Assembly (NCBI GenBank): GCA_022496205.1
Contig: WTXD01000004.1
Coordinates: 868,001-932,000 of the forward strand
Reading direction: 5' to 3'
Source of the DNA: Gloeopeniophorella convolvens
Taxonomy: Eukaryota; Basidiomycota; Agaricomycetes; Russulales
Length of the DNA stretch: 64,000 nt
Below the pieces are notes generated by a model, which had not been told where the DNA came from, searched no databases, and saw only the letters and a list, made by a program, of their open reading frames with translations. The position numbers and the translations under genes were made by a program. This document shows, in pieces, positions 44,875 to 56,582 of this stretch (position 1 is its first letter; each line of letters begins with the position of its first letter).

Positions 44875-46864
44875 TTAGGCGATCGACAGGAGCCCGCCAG
44901 CAATGCCGAATGCAACCATAAACGAGACACCTAGCAGAGCGCGTGAATCGCCGAGGAGCACAGCCGTCGCAGCGTTGCTGTTGCTTCCGCTCCCGCTTCC
45001 ATTCCCGCTCCCGCTCCCACTGCTACTGCCATTGCCGGATGAGGATGATGAACCAGAGCTGCCACCAGATGACGGAGCGATCGGCACTGACGTGCCCGTG
45101 GCAGTCGAAAGACAGGAGCTGGCAACAGCAGTCGCAGAGGACGATGAGGAGACTTTCGGATTGACAGTGCCATTGCCGCCGAAGCTGCATGACTGGGGGT
45201 CGCGCTTGCTCGCCTCGAAGAACTCGCTCATCACGAAGGAAAGTTTAGTAGCTGACGCAGGCTTTTCAGTGGGACAAACGCGGGTGGAAAAAAAGCGTGC
45301 TTACAGGGGTCGCACGACGCCACGAGTGGGTACTGTCCGGTCTGTCCATTACCAGAAATGGAATCGCAGGTCCCTCCTGCAGATCCGAGGAAGGAACAAG
45401 CTTGGTCGAGGAGCGGGCCAACAATACCGCTTGTGTTGGTGGTTTGTGGGTTAAATTGGCAGCTGAGGCCGGCCTCTAGACATTGACATGCAGCATCGAT
45501 GGGGGTGGGGGGTAACGTAGTAGAGGCGAGGAAAGTCGAGTTGTCCTGAGGGCATGACGGGTACGATGCTGACGGTGCGCTGCTCTGGGGAGGGTCGTTG
45601 ATGAACTGGACCTGGTCATACATCGTCTTCAAGTTCTCGAAATCAGTGTTCGGGATGACGGTAGATCCATCAGGGGATAGTGTAATCATGCCGAATTGGC
45701 CCTGATCACTTGTGGCGGGGAAGTACGAGAACGCGATGCCTCCAGACCAGACGGGGGTAGCCTGACTGCCGAACAATGCAGGTACTTCTGTCCAGACACG
45801 AGGGCTGGGGTCATTGCAACCGAACTCGCTGAAGTAGGCCACGACGTTGTAACCCGCAAAGGAACCTGTCTTGCCGGCGTACGATTGTTCGAAAGTGGAG
45901 TTACCGCACCATTCGCTGTGAGACATAAGTAGGTGCGTGGACCGGCGGGGATCAAACTCTCACTAGTTATTGAGACCGAAGATATCAATAGCGGTGCTAT
46001 CGGTGTTGCCATTTGAGGGGTCGCAAGAGAGGTAGTTTGCAAGAGGGTCGAGCCACGTATCGTCGCCATCAATAGCAGCGTAACCAACGAGAGCAGATGA
46101 CGACTTAGATTTGCTGGAAGGGGGGGGAGGGGCAGTCAGGTCTTGCTGACAGAGGAAAGATTATCAAACTGACAGGTAAGCTTTGGTGTCACGAGCTGCG
46201 GCCTTGACGAAAGCCAAAGCGGCAGTCCCGTTCGGGCTGGTAACTACCTCGTTGCCGATATTATAAGCCAGGACGTTGTCGTACTTCGAGAATGAATCGA
46301 TAGTGTTGATATATGAATCGAGGAGGTTGGTCGACCATGCTGGGGAGTTGCGGTCGATCGAGCCGTTCACAGGCAAAGTCAAGTCAAGACTGCGGAGCAA
46401 CATGAGCGCCTCGCTCACACGCCAGCGGGACGCCGCGACTAAGTATAGGAACGCACATGGTATAGATGCCGGCGCTACTAAAGGCTTGCATACAAGAGTC
46501 GTGGTTCAGTGAGGCGTTGACGCTGTACACACGGATGGTGTTGATTTGAAGCTGCTGAAGGAATGGCAGGTCACGGGCGCAACCTGCGCTATCGGCCAGA
46601 GGGTCCGTGAAGCTCGTGGGCTCTTCAAAAGGCGCGTTGGGGTCGGTAGACGTAGCTCCTGCCTGAGCGGTTAATGGGATACAAGACCCGCCGGACGAAA
46701 GACATGCCTTGCGCCTGGTATGCGACGCCCTTGATGTAGAAACGGCTGCCATCCGAATTGTAGAGGTACCGGCCAGACCGCGAGACCTTGCCAATAGCGC
46801 TAACACTAGAAGAGAGGCTGAGGGCGACAACCAAGGCTGCGGCCACGCGAGAGGGGGTGAACAT
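44875..46864 (-). CDS. GPI-anchored GH72 1,3-beta-glucanosyltransferase (Gas/Gel type)
   Basis: Cell-wall enzyme that elongates beta-1,3-glucan at the outer face of the plasma membrane. Exons: 46708-46864, 46457-46658, 46174-46389, 45964-46113, 45305-45915 and 44875-45251, giving 570 aa. An N-terminal signal peptide (residues 1-23) is followed by YIKGVAYQAQG and the acid/base Glu in AYNIGNEVV. The nucleophile Glu is in YFSEFGCN. The CBM43/X8 domain contains CQCLEAGLSCQF and ends in SCDP. The C-terminus has a Ser/Gly-rich linker and a hydrophobic GPI signal. The first intron starts GCATGT (GC-AG type) and uses the acceptor at 46659. Family assignment is secure. Confidence 0.94.
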
Positions 46865-47189
46865 CAGGCCACTACGCAGTCGGGGTATGTATGAAAGAAG
46901 GAAAGGAACGAGGGACTGCGGGACAAGGAGAAAGTCGTGAGGGAAAAGGCAAGAGGCGCCGTGAACGTGCTGAGCCTGTCCCGCGTCCCGCGTCCCGCGC
47001 TCGGCATTGTCCTGTCCAATCATCTTCCGCCTTCCTACATATCACGTGGACCCAGATGACGCATGGCGGCCACCACTGACCGTTTTTCTTTTGACAGATT
47101 AATATTCAATATTCAATCGTTGGATGTCTAAATATCCGTCCGAGCATCAGGGTGCCCCTCATGAATTTACCTCCATCGGCATTCCCACC
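46865..47189. promoter_or_regulatory. GH72 promoter region with CGTCCCG repeat
   Basis: About 325 bases upstream of the GH72 gene. Three tandem copies of GTCCCGC lie at 46978-46998. An AT-rich patch (47090-47120) separates it from the tRNA gene. Confidence 0.45.
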
Positions 47190-47293
47190 GCCCGCCTAGC
47201 TCAATCGGATAGAGCGTCAGACTCTTACAGCAGGCGTGGGGTACACATAGTTGTGTGATCTGAAGGCTGCGAGTTCGACCCTCGCGGTGGGCT
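47190..47293 (+). tRNA. tRNA-Lys (anticodon CTT) with a 30-nt intron
   Basis: The acceptor stem GCCCGCC (47190-47196) pairs with GGTGGGC (47286-47292). The D arm reads AGCTCAATCGGATAGAGC. The anticodon stem TCAGA/TCTGA encloses the loop CTCTTA-A with CTT at 47224-47226, and the T arm GCGAG-TTCGACC-CTCGC is perfect. A 30-nt intron (47228-47257) sits one base after the anticodon, the canonical position. The intragenic A and B boxes are present. A T-rich stretch about eight bases after the gene (47299-47311) is a likely Pol III terminator. Lys is decoded from AAG codons, which are abundant here. Confidence 0.93.
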
Positions 47294-48120
47294 AGTCCTT
47301 TTAATTTTTCTCTCGCAAGTACGTGATCGGATCTGTGTCCCACGCTGTTGTCGGCATCCATCAGCGCTCAGCTGCGCGGCAGGTCTCTCAAGTTCTACGG
47401 AGTCATGATTCAACCTACACAATGCATGCGTCTGTGCCCTGCATACGCAGCATTTTCATCTGCGTCTAACGTGAACTGCTGTTTCCTTCACCAGAATCGA
47501 CATTTCGTTGGGAGTGTCCGACATCTTCCCATCTTCCCATGCGCATTTCCACAATTGCTTCTGCAGTGACTCACAGCTCCCCTTGCCTACTCGGCACCGC
47601 TGACGCTGCCAATGGTACTTTATCTCTCCATCAAACCCAATCACGCCCGGCGACGACGCCGTAACTGCATGCCTCATCGGTTGTCGACTCCTTGTGACTC
47701 GTACGCCTCGGCACCGCGCGCGCTTGGGTGTTTGCGTATGGGAGAGCACTCGACTCTTCGTGTACTACTGGGAGGCAGGCTGTTGGCTGAATCTCATCTG
47801 GCTGACACTGGGCTTGAGCTTAGCTTGGGCTCCCCTCGTGTGGCACATCGCTATGCCAGAGAAAGGTTGCGGAGATGGTAGATTGCAGTGCCATCGACCT
47901 CAGATGTACCAATTGGCTCGCTCGCGCCAAGTGGCACCGCCCCCGATTCTCCCCGACCCGGGCTATGTTGTCCAACGTTTCGCCGTCGCATGCGTTGTAT
48001 CCCGTCGGGCTCCCGTTAGCGATTTCAAAGCCATATATTGAGCTCACCTGGCAGTCGTGGCCTGTATCGCAGTGCTCGATACTCGGGTTTCACAGCTACA
48101 CCAAGCGACCACTCTGTTAC
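47294..48120. promoter_or_regulatory. Upstream region of the ADP/ATP carrier gene
   Basis: About 830 bases between tRNA-Lys and the carrier gene. Several GT/AG pairs suggest a possible leader intron, but none can be fixed. No supported gene on either strand. Confidence 0.4.
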
Positions 48121-49380
48121 ATGGCCGAGACCAGGAAGACGAAGAGTCCCAAGGAGTTTGCAGGCATGCGCCACGTGGCCTTCAGAGAACAATAGTGCTG
48201 AACCTATCTGGATTGCAGTTGATTTTCTCATGGGGGGTGTTGCCGCTGTACGCCCCAATTCAACGTGCACTCGTTCATACACATCGTTTACCACCTGCTG
48301 ACCGAAACAGGCTATTGGAAAGACTTCTGCAGCGCCGATTGAGCGCATCAAGCTCCTGGTGCAAAATCAGGATGAAATGGTCAGCCGTTAGGGTTCCATG
48401 CAGTTAGATATTCTTAACGTCTTACTGCTAGATCAAGCAAGGTCGACTCTCCCATTCATACAAAGGTGTGACAGATGCATTCTCCCGGACATACAAGGAG
48501 GAAGGATTCCTTTCTCTCTACCGCGGCAACGCCGCCAACGTTATTCGCTACTTCCCCACGCAGGCTTTGAATTTCGCATTCAGTGCATACGCATCATCTC
48601 ACGCCATGGGCCGCTGGTTCTACTGATGCTCACTGTAGAGGACTACTTCAAGGCGCTCTTCGGGTTTAAGAAGAACGAGGGTTACTTCAAATGGTTCGCC
48701 GGAAATATCGCTTCTGGTGCGGCCGCGGGTGCATCCTCCAGTATCTTCGTGTACTCTCTTGACTTCGCCCGTACACGTCTTGCCAATGACGCCAAGTCGG
48801 CGAAGGGCGGAGCCCGTCAGTACGACGGCCTACTCGACGTGTACAAGAAGACTCTGAAGACGGATGGCATCGCCGGACTGTATCGCGGCTTCACTCCTTC
48901 GATCGTCGGTATTATCATTTATCGCGGCCTGTACTTTGGTGTCTATGACTCGCTTAGTCAGTATAAGGCACTGGTCTTCGCTTCCCGGGTTGACCCTCTT
49001 TGCAGAGCCTGTTGTCCTCGTCGGTCCAATGGAGGGCTCCTTCTTGGCGTCCTTCCTGTTGGGCTACTGCGTCACCACAGGTGCAGGCGTGGCTGCCTAC
49101 CCCATGGACACGGTCCGCCGTCGCATGATGATGACCTCCGGCACTGGCACGCATTACAAGTCGATGTTCGATGCGACTACGCAGGTAAGCGCCGGGTCGG
49201 AATCCCCATTACGGCCGTTCACTCATGTTGTTGTAGATCGTTGCCAAGGAGGGGACCAAGTCGCTGTTCAAAGGCGCTGGAGCCAATATCCTGCGTGGCG
49301 TCGCTGGCGCGACTGTTTTGTCTCTCTACGACAAGTTCCAACAGATTATGTTCGGCAGAGTCTACACGGCTGGTGGGTGA
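48121..49380 (+). CDS. Mitochondrial ADP/ATP carrier
   Basis: Exchanges cytosolic ADP for matrix ATP across the inner mitochondrial membrane. Seven exons: 48121-48163, 48219-48247, 48311-48379, 48432-48582, 48639-48956, 49006-49184 and 49237-49380, giving 310 aa. Three carrier repeats are present. Motifs are [43 protein letters not shown] and the signature RRRMMM (in [13 protein letters not shown]) that is specific to ADP/ATP carriers. Intron 1 begins GCATGC, a GC-AG intron. It is required because the only nearby GT leaves the wrong phase for the conserved [11 protein letters not shown]. Confidence 0.95.
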
Positions 49381-49641
49381 TCGCTGTATTCCTTCAGTTT
49401 CTCGCTCAACGAATGTGCGCGGCTATACTTAGGCTCTGAGTGAACAGCCGATAGATACTATGTTGCGTCTGACGGCACTCTCCATAGACAATAGTGTTAG
49501 TCTTCGAAATGACATACTCAGTGCTACGTTCGTCTGCGCCGAGTGCCCCCGGCAAAGTAGAGAGTGGATCCATTAGTAGGTTGGTACTACCGAATTACAT
49601 ATGCACTAATATCTGTGGACTGCGTTGCTTCGAAAGCTCTC

Positions 49642-52600
49642 TCACGCACGCCCCCCCTTCTTCTGCTTCTTTACCACCTTGAAGCCACCCCACTCTGCCT
49701 GCTGCGAGGGCTTGGGCTGGGCCTTGACAACATCCGCGATCGACGGGGCGCGCCCAGAGGTCTTACGGGAAGCTGCGTCGGCCTTACGCTTCGTAATAAA
49801 TTCCTGAGCGAAGCGCCTGCCATCAAGGGTCGTGCTGTTGTCGTAGACCAGCTCAGAGATGATCTCCGCTGTTGTGGCGTCTCCATCCAACGGGAATGAT
49901 AAAAGCATCGATGCAATCTCCTCGTCTGAGCGTGGGGAAAAAATATGGTTAGAGTGGCTGAATTGTTCCTTTGATATAGTGGACGTACAGTTGACAGTGC
50001 TGTTGAGCTGCTTGAGTGAGTCGTTCAACCACTTCATGAACTCGGGCGAGGGCGCAATCGGCAGGTCGTCGACCTTTGGAGCAACCGGCACCACTTTTGC
50101 TGGTGGTACGGGCGAGCGGGCAGCTGACACCGCAATGGACCCCCTGGACGAAGAGGCAGCCACCGATGCAACAGATGAAGATGGGGTGATAGTTGGACGT
50201 GGAGCAGGAGCGGCCACGACGGCAGCTGGGGTGGTCTTCCCGTTGGCACCGACAGTGGTCCAAGCGCCACCCACGGACGGAACAGGAGTCGTCGTCTGCA
50301 GGAAACCATGTCTATCAGAACAGAGCGTCACCTCGGCACAACTGTAAGTACCTTGTTTGTGGTCTCTGCATAGGCGCGACGGGCCGCCGCAGCAGCCGCC
50401 GATTCCTTAGAAGCAGTCTTCCTTCGCCTCTCTTCCTCCTCCAAGATGTCTTTCATGGACTTCTTGGCGACGGGCTTCTGCGCGTTTGTCCAGACAGCGG
50501 AGGGTGGCGCAGTTGGTGCGAGGACTGCAGGAGACGTCGTAGTAGATGCGGATGTCGAAGACGACGTAGACGTGGCGATACCACTCGGTGCTTCCTTAGC
50601 CGGTGTCTTCGCACCAACCTGAGAAGTCGAGAGGCCCCAGGATGCGGTGAAGGATTGGGCCTCCTCAGTCGCAGGAGCCGCTGTGGTGGCGGCGGCGGCG
50701 GTGCGTGCGCGCTCGCGCTCAGCGGTCTTTCGTGTCTCCTGTTTCTTCGCCTCGAGTTCCTGGATCTCTCTCAAGCTTGTCGGGCCATTAGCATTCTTCT
50801 TCTTGTCATCCTCGATCGACCAAACAGGCTTGACTGGCGCGGCGGCGGCAGCCGGTGAGAGAGTGAGCTCATCTATGGGTTGAGCAGGAACAGGAGGCGC
50901 TTGGGCAGCGGGTTGAATTGAACCTGAATGCACAGAGGACTTGCGACGAGACTTGATGGGCTGCTGTGAGGGCTCGGCGAAAGCTGTTGTGGAAGAAACC
51001 CGGACCGACTGGGTCGCTTCTGCCGAGGGTGAAGGTTCCAAGGGGCTGCCCGAAACGGCGGCGCTGGCAGCTGGCTGTCCCTCGTCAGAATCTTGCTGGT
51101 GGGTGTGTTGATCAAGATTGCCCGCAGTCAGGCTATGCGGACCGGCAACATGGCCCCAACCGTCGTCAGTGACTCCATGGGAAGCACTATACCACGGGGA
51201 TTGCGACTGATTATTTGGAGCCGACTGCTTCGAGGGAGCCCATGATTGGGACGGTGCAGGAGGTGCTGTGCGAGTGGAGGTAGTGTTGCGGGACGTGGGA
51301 AATACAGTCGTGTCAAAAGGCGTCAACCCAGTGCGCTTGGGTGCTGACTCAGCGACGTCGTTCCAGGTAGGTTGAGAATGCTGAATCGTCGGGGCGGCGA
51401 TCGACGTAGGAATGGAAGCAGTAGAAGCAGCAGGACCAGCGCTAGTTTGCTGTGATACCGGCGAGGCAAAGTTCATAGAGGGTGATTGATTAAATGGCTG
51501 ATGTTGGATGGGGGAATCGAATGGCGATACGTTAGACCCCCCGTCGTATGCTCCTATCCCTAAACCTGTTCGATGGTCCAATTGATATAGTTCCCGTGAT
51601 CCCAAGCGAGAGAGGTCCCGTTGATTGATACTACCATAGTTTTGGCCAAGGACATCCTGCTGGGCCGCAATGCTTCTGCCAAGGGGAGACTCACTAGGAT
51701 ACCCAGGTTCCAAGCCACTTCCAAGGTGGGAAGAGTAAGGACTTGAACTAATATGTTCACGAGAGCCCGTGTTGATGTTGGACAATGCAGGATGACTTGA
51801 AAGTGTCTGACCCCATGGAGCTTGAGAGGGGATCGACGCGTTTAGCCCATAGCCGTCAACGGATGGTGTCCTGACAGGACCTGGATTGCCGGGACCAGCG
51901 CGCATCCCGAATCCTTGCTCATACTGAGCATCAGCATATCCCGTTCGTCGAGCGCCGATAAATGATGGGTCTACGAAATTGCCAGATCGAGAACCGACGG
52001 GCGACTCGCCCGAATACATGGGGGCGACGTGACCCCCAAACGCAGCAGGATCGGGTGAACCATCGAATCGGCCGGCACCAAACGACGAAGACGGAGAATT
52101 GGATGCAGGGGAGGAGGAAGGGAAATACGAGTTCAAAGCAGAAGGGTGAATGGTGCGAGTCGGGACTGGCTGATACGGCGCGTTGTACCCATTGATCTCT
52201 CCTTGTTGCGGGAAGGGATCCCGAGGAGGCTCCTGGCGACGCGAAAGTCCTGGAGGTACCGGAGGTGTATCAAAGTTGAATAAGAATAGCTTTTCGCCAC
52301 CAGCACGGTGGGCCAGCTCTCCAACAGAAGTCCAGTCCTCGTCGAGGTTCGCACGCCGCATCAAGAGATCTGCGCTGAAATAACCTTCTTCGTACCATTT
52401 CTGCATGAGCTCCGCCTGGAAAGGACCTGTGACGAGCATGTCAACTAATGGACTGGTGACGATGCCTGTAACGTACCTTGCACCTGCCCTTGAGGGTCGA
52501 GGTATGACCACTCAATGCTAACGGTGCTAGCGGTGCTGGGTGGTGCCGAATTGGCGGGGTTGGGATCGCCTGGATGGCCAGGCTGGATGCCTTGAGATGG

Positions 52601-53669
52601 ATTCCCATTGTGAAGCATGGGGTTTGCTGGCACCTCCGAGCCATTCGCAGACGACAGGGCTGAAGGGCCATTTCCGATAGCTTCGCCATGGGAGATCCCG
52701 GAAGGAGGGCCCGAGTCCTCAGATGGAACAGCTTTCACACCGGGGTCCGGGCCAGCCCCAGAGGAACGGTGCTGCTGCTCCTCTTCTTCGTCAATCTTGA
52801 GTTTACTCATGGAAGGCAACTCCGTGTCGCCATCACCACGAGGCGCAGCACCAGAACTACTCCTCATCCCACTTTCGGATGCCCGCCTCCTGGAGGTCCA
52901 CGTTTCCCCTGAGTTCAATATACCATCGAAACCCGGCGTAACAGGACCTCGCGTACGCGGGGAAGGCAGACCGCCGTCACGCGGGGAACCCAGTGGACCT
53001 TGGGTTGAAGACAGCGACAGCTTCCGGGGTATGGTTAGAGGCGGTTGGTCTGTAGAGTCCGTGTTCACATCTCCTTCAGTATGGCCGAACGCGGAGAAAA
53101 GGCCGCACCTGTGCCCTCTCTCTTCCTCATTATGCCACCAAATCTCTCTCTCAATGGACTTGCTAGCCCAGAGCTCGAGTGAGATAGCTTCGGCCTCTCT
53201 CCAGGCTGCGTGACAAGTGGCGAGAGGTAGTCCGTCGACTGACGCCGGCGCACTTCAGAATTGATTGAGCCAGCAAAGAGCTGCTCGGAAAGTGATGTAA
53301 GTTGCGCTGCAAACACGTGTGGACTTCGACGCGCACCTTTCTCTCTGCATCGGACCATTCCTTCAGGGATACAGGTTCGGATCCAAGCTCGCGGACGACA
53401 CCCTCCCATCTTTCGACTTCAAGTCCAAGCCCTCCTCTGCCTCCGCCCTCCTTATAAATTTTCAGGAGATCCTCTTTGGAATAGAGGAACGGATTCGCAG
53501 CGTCCGATGGTTCTTGGTTATTATTAAGCGAGGGGGTAAGGAGCGCCGAATAGGACGACGCGCCGGGTGGCGCATGGGCACTCGGAGGGGGTGACGGAGG
53601 ATTTTGGGGACGCAGTGCGTGCTTAGGACGCATCCATTCGGGGCCAAAATGCATGGTGGTAGTAGTCAT
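49642..53669 (-). CDS. GYF-domain protein (Smy2/GIGYF type)
   Basis: Adaptor that binds Pro-rich ligands and is linked to translational repression and vesicle traffic in yeast and animals. Exons: 53337-53669, 53109-53280, 52477-53070, 50352-52426, 49989-50295 and 49642-49925, giving about 1254 aa. The GYF domain spans the third intron: IEWSYLDPQGQVQG joins PFQAELMQKWYEEGYFSADLLMRR. Long Ser/Gln/Pro-rich regions flank it. A charged helix (EIQELEAKKQETRKTAERER) and a C-terminal conserved block (EIASMLLSFPLDGDATTAEI, then EWGGFKVVKKQKK) complete the family layout. The second intron is only 38 nt (53071-53108); a one-base error there is an alternative. Confidence 0.9.
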
Positions 53670-54346
53670 TTTGAGGAAGTTGGGTGGCAAATCTGCGATG
53701 CGGGAACACTGGTTTGGTAGTGAGTTGGGGCGCGGAGGGAGAAGTTCGCAATAGCTCAAAAGGCTGGAGGCAAGCTGTGGCTGGCGCCGACTGCAATTAC
53801 CACTCCGGTCATAACTTTAGGGCAGGCCCACGTGCCCTGTTAACCACTCCACTGAACAAAAGTTCTCCTGCGATGTCCTCTGCTTGGACACTCGTCCACA
53901 GACACAATTCACTGATGGAACGAGCTTCATCCGCCATGGCCACAACACATCAATCTGCGCGCGTATGAAGGGCGATGCAAGCACGGCAGGAACGCATAGT
54001 GATTGCCTTATCGGGACAGTCTGCTGTGGTTTAGTTGATTCACTGATGACCGCACCGTGCACCGTGCACCTGCCTCCGCCCCCCAACGCTGAGACATGAT
54101 AATTTTTTTTCCACATTTGAAGCAAGGCCCTCAGTCTGTCGCCGTCCGCCGCCACAGGTCGCCACTGCTCCCATGGCGGCAGAGCCGGTCCGCCAAGCCA
54201 GGCCAAGCCGCAGCAGTCACGTACTGTCACGTACACAAGCGCAAACAGACGCGTCCCAAACGTTGAACCGAAACGACTCGGTCGCATCCTTTACTACTAA
54301 GCGTTTCAACTTCACACCTCTCCATCGGGTTCTGTTCTTGCCACCC
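53670..54346. promoter_or_regulatory. Divergent intergenic region, GYF gene / APC11
   Basis: About 680 bases with shared promoters. An A/T run at 54101-54112 is the only marked low-complexity element. An open frame precedes the APC11 ATG in frame but has no family similarity. Confidence 0.45.
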
Positions 54347-54767
54347 ATGAGAGTCATCGTCAAGCAATGGCACGCAATAGCACAGTGGCAGTGGGATACA
54401 GGGAAGACGGACGAGCATGGTGATCCAGAAGAGGATGTGTGTGGTATCTGCCGTGTGCCTTTTGAGGGATGTTGTCCGACATGTAAGGTACCCGGAGATG
54501 ACTGTCCTTTAAGTGCGTACTAGCTTCGCTACCACGGTAGCTCGCTGATGTAGCTCTCATAGTATGGGGGGAGTGCAGTCACGTCTTTCACATGCACTGT
54601 TTGCTGAAGTGGATAGGCACCGTGGCGTCGAAGCAGCAGTGCCCAATGGACCGCCGGCCATGGGGTACGTCTACACTCTGCACTTCTCTCTACTGAGATT
54701 TTGACTAATAGCTTCTCAAACGTTCTTAGTAACTGCGGAGAGGAAAGTTGCACCTGGTGACTCCTGA
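54347..54767 (+). CDS. APC11: Anaphase-promoting complex RING subunit Apc11
   Basis: RING-H2 catalytic subunit of the APC/C ubiquitin ligase that drives mitotic exit. Exons 54347-54512, 54563-54664 and 54730-54767 give 101 aa. The N-terminus MRVIVKQWHAIAQWQWDTG is typical. The modified RING follows, with CGICRVPFEGCCPTCKVPGDDCPL, WGECSHVFHMHCLLKWI and QCPMDRRPW carrying the extra Zn ligands of Apc11. A stop follows a short tail after the usual WxT/E segment. Length and motifs fit the family fully. Confidence 0.95.
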
Positions 54768-55110
54768 TCCCTGAACTCTCGCTTGCCCGTCTGGTATCCC
54801 TGGACCCATGTATTTCCCACTTGTGCCATGCTGTACCCAGTATCCATCCATACCCCTTAGCATCGCCTCAGCCTCGCTTTTCTTGTAGCCTCTAGCCCAT
54901 GCTGTGCTCAAGAGCCAGCACTGAACCCCGGCCGTTTTCTTCCTTACTCGTAACATGCGACATATCTCACTTTCGATACGTATGCAGTACCAAGGATCAT
55001 ACAGATGGCATGGTGGGGCATATCGGAATGAAGCGAATATTTACATGTGCCCAACTTTCATCACATCTGGAGTCTTGACACTTCATCAGACAAGATACCG
55101 GAACCGTGGC
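54768..55110. other. Convergent intergenic, APC11 / AONS-like gene
   Basis: About 340 bases of 3' flank. No gene seen. Confidence 0.5.
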
Positions 55111-56582
55111 TTACAGCAAAGCGCGTGCGCGTGCGGCCACTGCGGCCTGCATACGCGCTTCGACGCTTCCCAGCCCAGAATCCGTTCGCATGCTCTCCGG
55201 CTCGTCCATTTGAGAGTGTACATCCTCGTCTCCCTGCCCCCGTGCCCACTGTAACAAAAGCTGCATAAATGCACGGAGGTCGGTCTCTGTATTTCCCGCA
55301 TGTAAAATAACGCGAATGCGCTCTTGGCCCCGAGGAACTGCCGGATATGGCATCGGCCGAGCAGAATAGCCATTGTCCTGTAGGAACGCGGCGAGCGAGA
55401 GCGGCCTCGAGGTGAGGATAGGGAAAATCGGTGTTTGGAAAGGAAGCGCTCCAGGTGTGACATGGGATTCTGGCAAGCGCAAAAGGCCCGATGGCACCAG
55501 TCCTAGCACTGTGTTGTATAAAAGCTTGTGGAATAGCTTTGAAAGGTTCAACAATTGTTCTCGCAGCTGTTGCTCGGGTGAGATCGGCGCTTACAGGGAA
55601 AACAGAACGCCACACCTGATCTCCCAACGGTCCCTCGATGACAGAGAGAGAGCACTCGATGGCGACAAGGTTGACATGTGGGAGTGCAGTGGAATATATG
55701 AAAGACCGCGCATAGTTGATGAGATAGGTTCGGATCGCCGGGGATGTCAAGAGCACAGCTATGGATCGAGGATTTCAGCACGCTCTCGTACACAGGATGG
55801 AGAAACAACATACCACCAGCAACGCCGCGAGCCTTTCCCAGAGTGTGCAAACCCGTTTGTACGTAGTCCTGGAGACCGAGTTCCGCAACGAGACCGCGGC
55901 CTTGTGGCCCGTAGATACCCGTGGAGTGCGCCTCGTCGATCACGACATGGAGACAATCTGTGGGGATACGTTGGCGCAGCAGGAAGAGGATGTCTTGAAG
56001 AGGGTAAAAGTCGCCGTCCATGCTGTAGAGGCTTTCAACCGCGACGAACAACGTCGCCTGTCCTTCTAGGATCCGGGGCTGCATGTGTAGAACGTGCGTG
56101 AGCACCGTCTCAAGCCCTGCGACCGAGTTGTGGGGGAACGGATATGCTGTTCTACAAGCACGCGAAGAAGCTATACCATCCCGGCAAGATGCATGTACCA
56201 GCTCGTCGAACAGGATTGCATCACCTTCTTGAGGGACAGATCCAAAAAATGCAACATTCGCGTCATAGCCAGAATTGAATAGAAGCGCAGCCGGGGCGTT
56301 GAAGTGTTGTCGCAGACGAGCCTCAAGTTCGATATGCTCCTGTGTGTTTCCTGCAACAACGCGTGCTCCTCTGGGGCTGAAGAGCTTTGACGAGCTGCGG
56401 ATCCTCTTGAGGAATTCGAGACGCAGCTGAGGATTAGTTGTGATGGAGAGGTAGTCGTTGGAAAATAGGTCAGGGGCAAACGAAGGGATGGGAGTCAAGA
56501 GGTCGGTGAACGGTATGCCCTTCTTGGCTCGTGTGGCATGAGCTCGTCGCAGCGCAGATTCGAGTGGTCCTGGATCATCCAT
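55111..56582 (-). CDS. 8-amino-7-oxononanoate synthase-like PLP enzyme
   Basis: Alpha-oxoamine synthase, most likely the biotin-pathway enzyme that joins pimeloyl thioester and alanine. Exons 55814-56582, 55616-55758 and 55111-55566 give 455 aa. Motifs are FSNDYLSI, LFNSGYDANVAFFGSVPQ, FVAVESLYSMDGDFYPL, VIDEAHSTGIYGPQGRG and the PLP-lysine loop HTLGKARG just before the first intron. The intron (GTATGT donor) removes a stretch that would otherwise replace the conserved transition to NYARSFIYSTAL. The C-terminus has HAGNTETDL, typical of the small domain. 2-amino-3-ketobutyrate ligase is an alternative, but the sequence fits AONS better. No other biotin gene is nearby. Confidence 0.87.
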
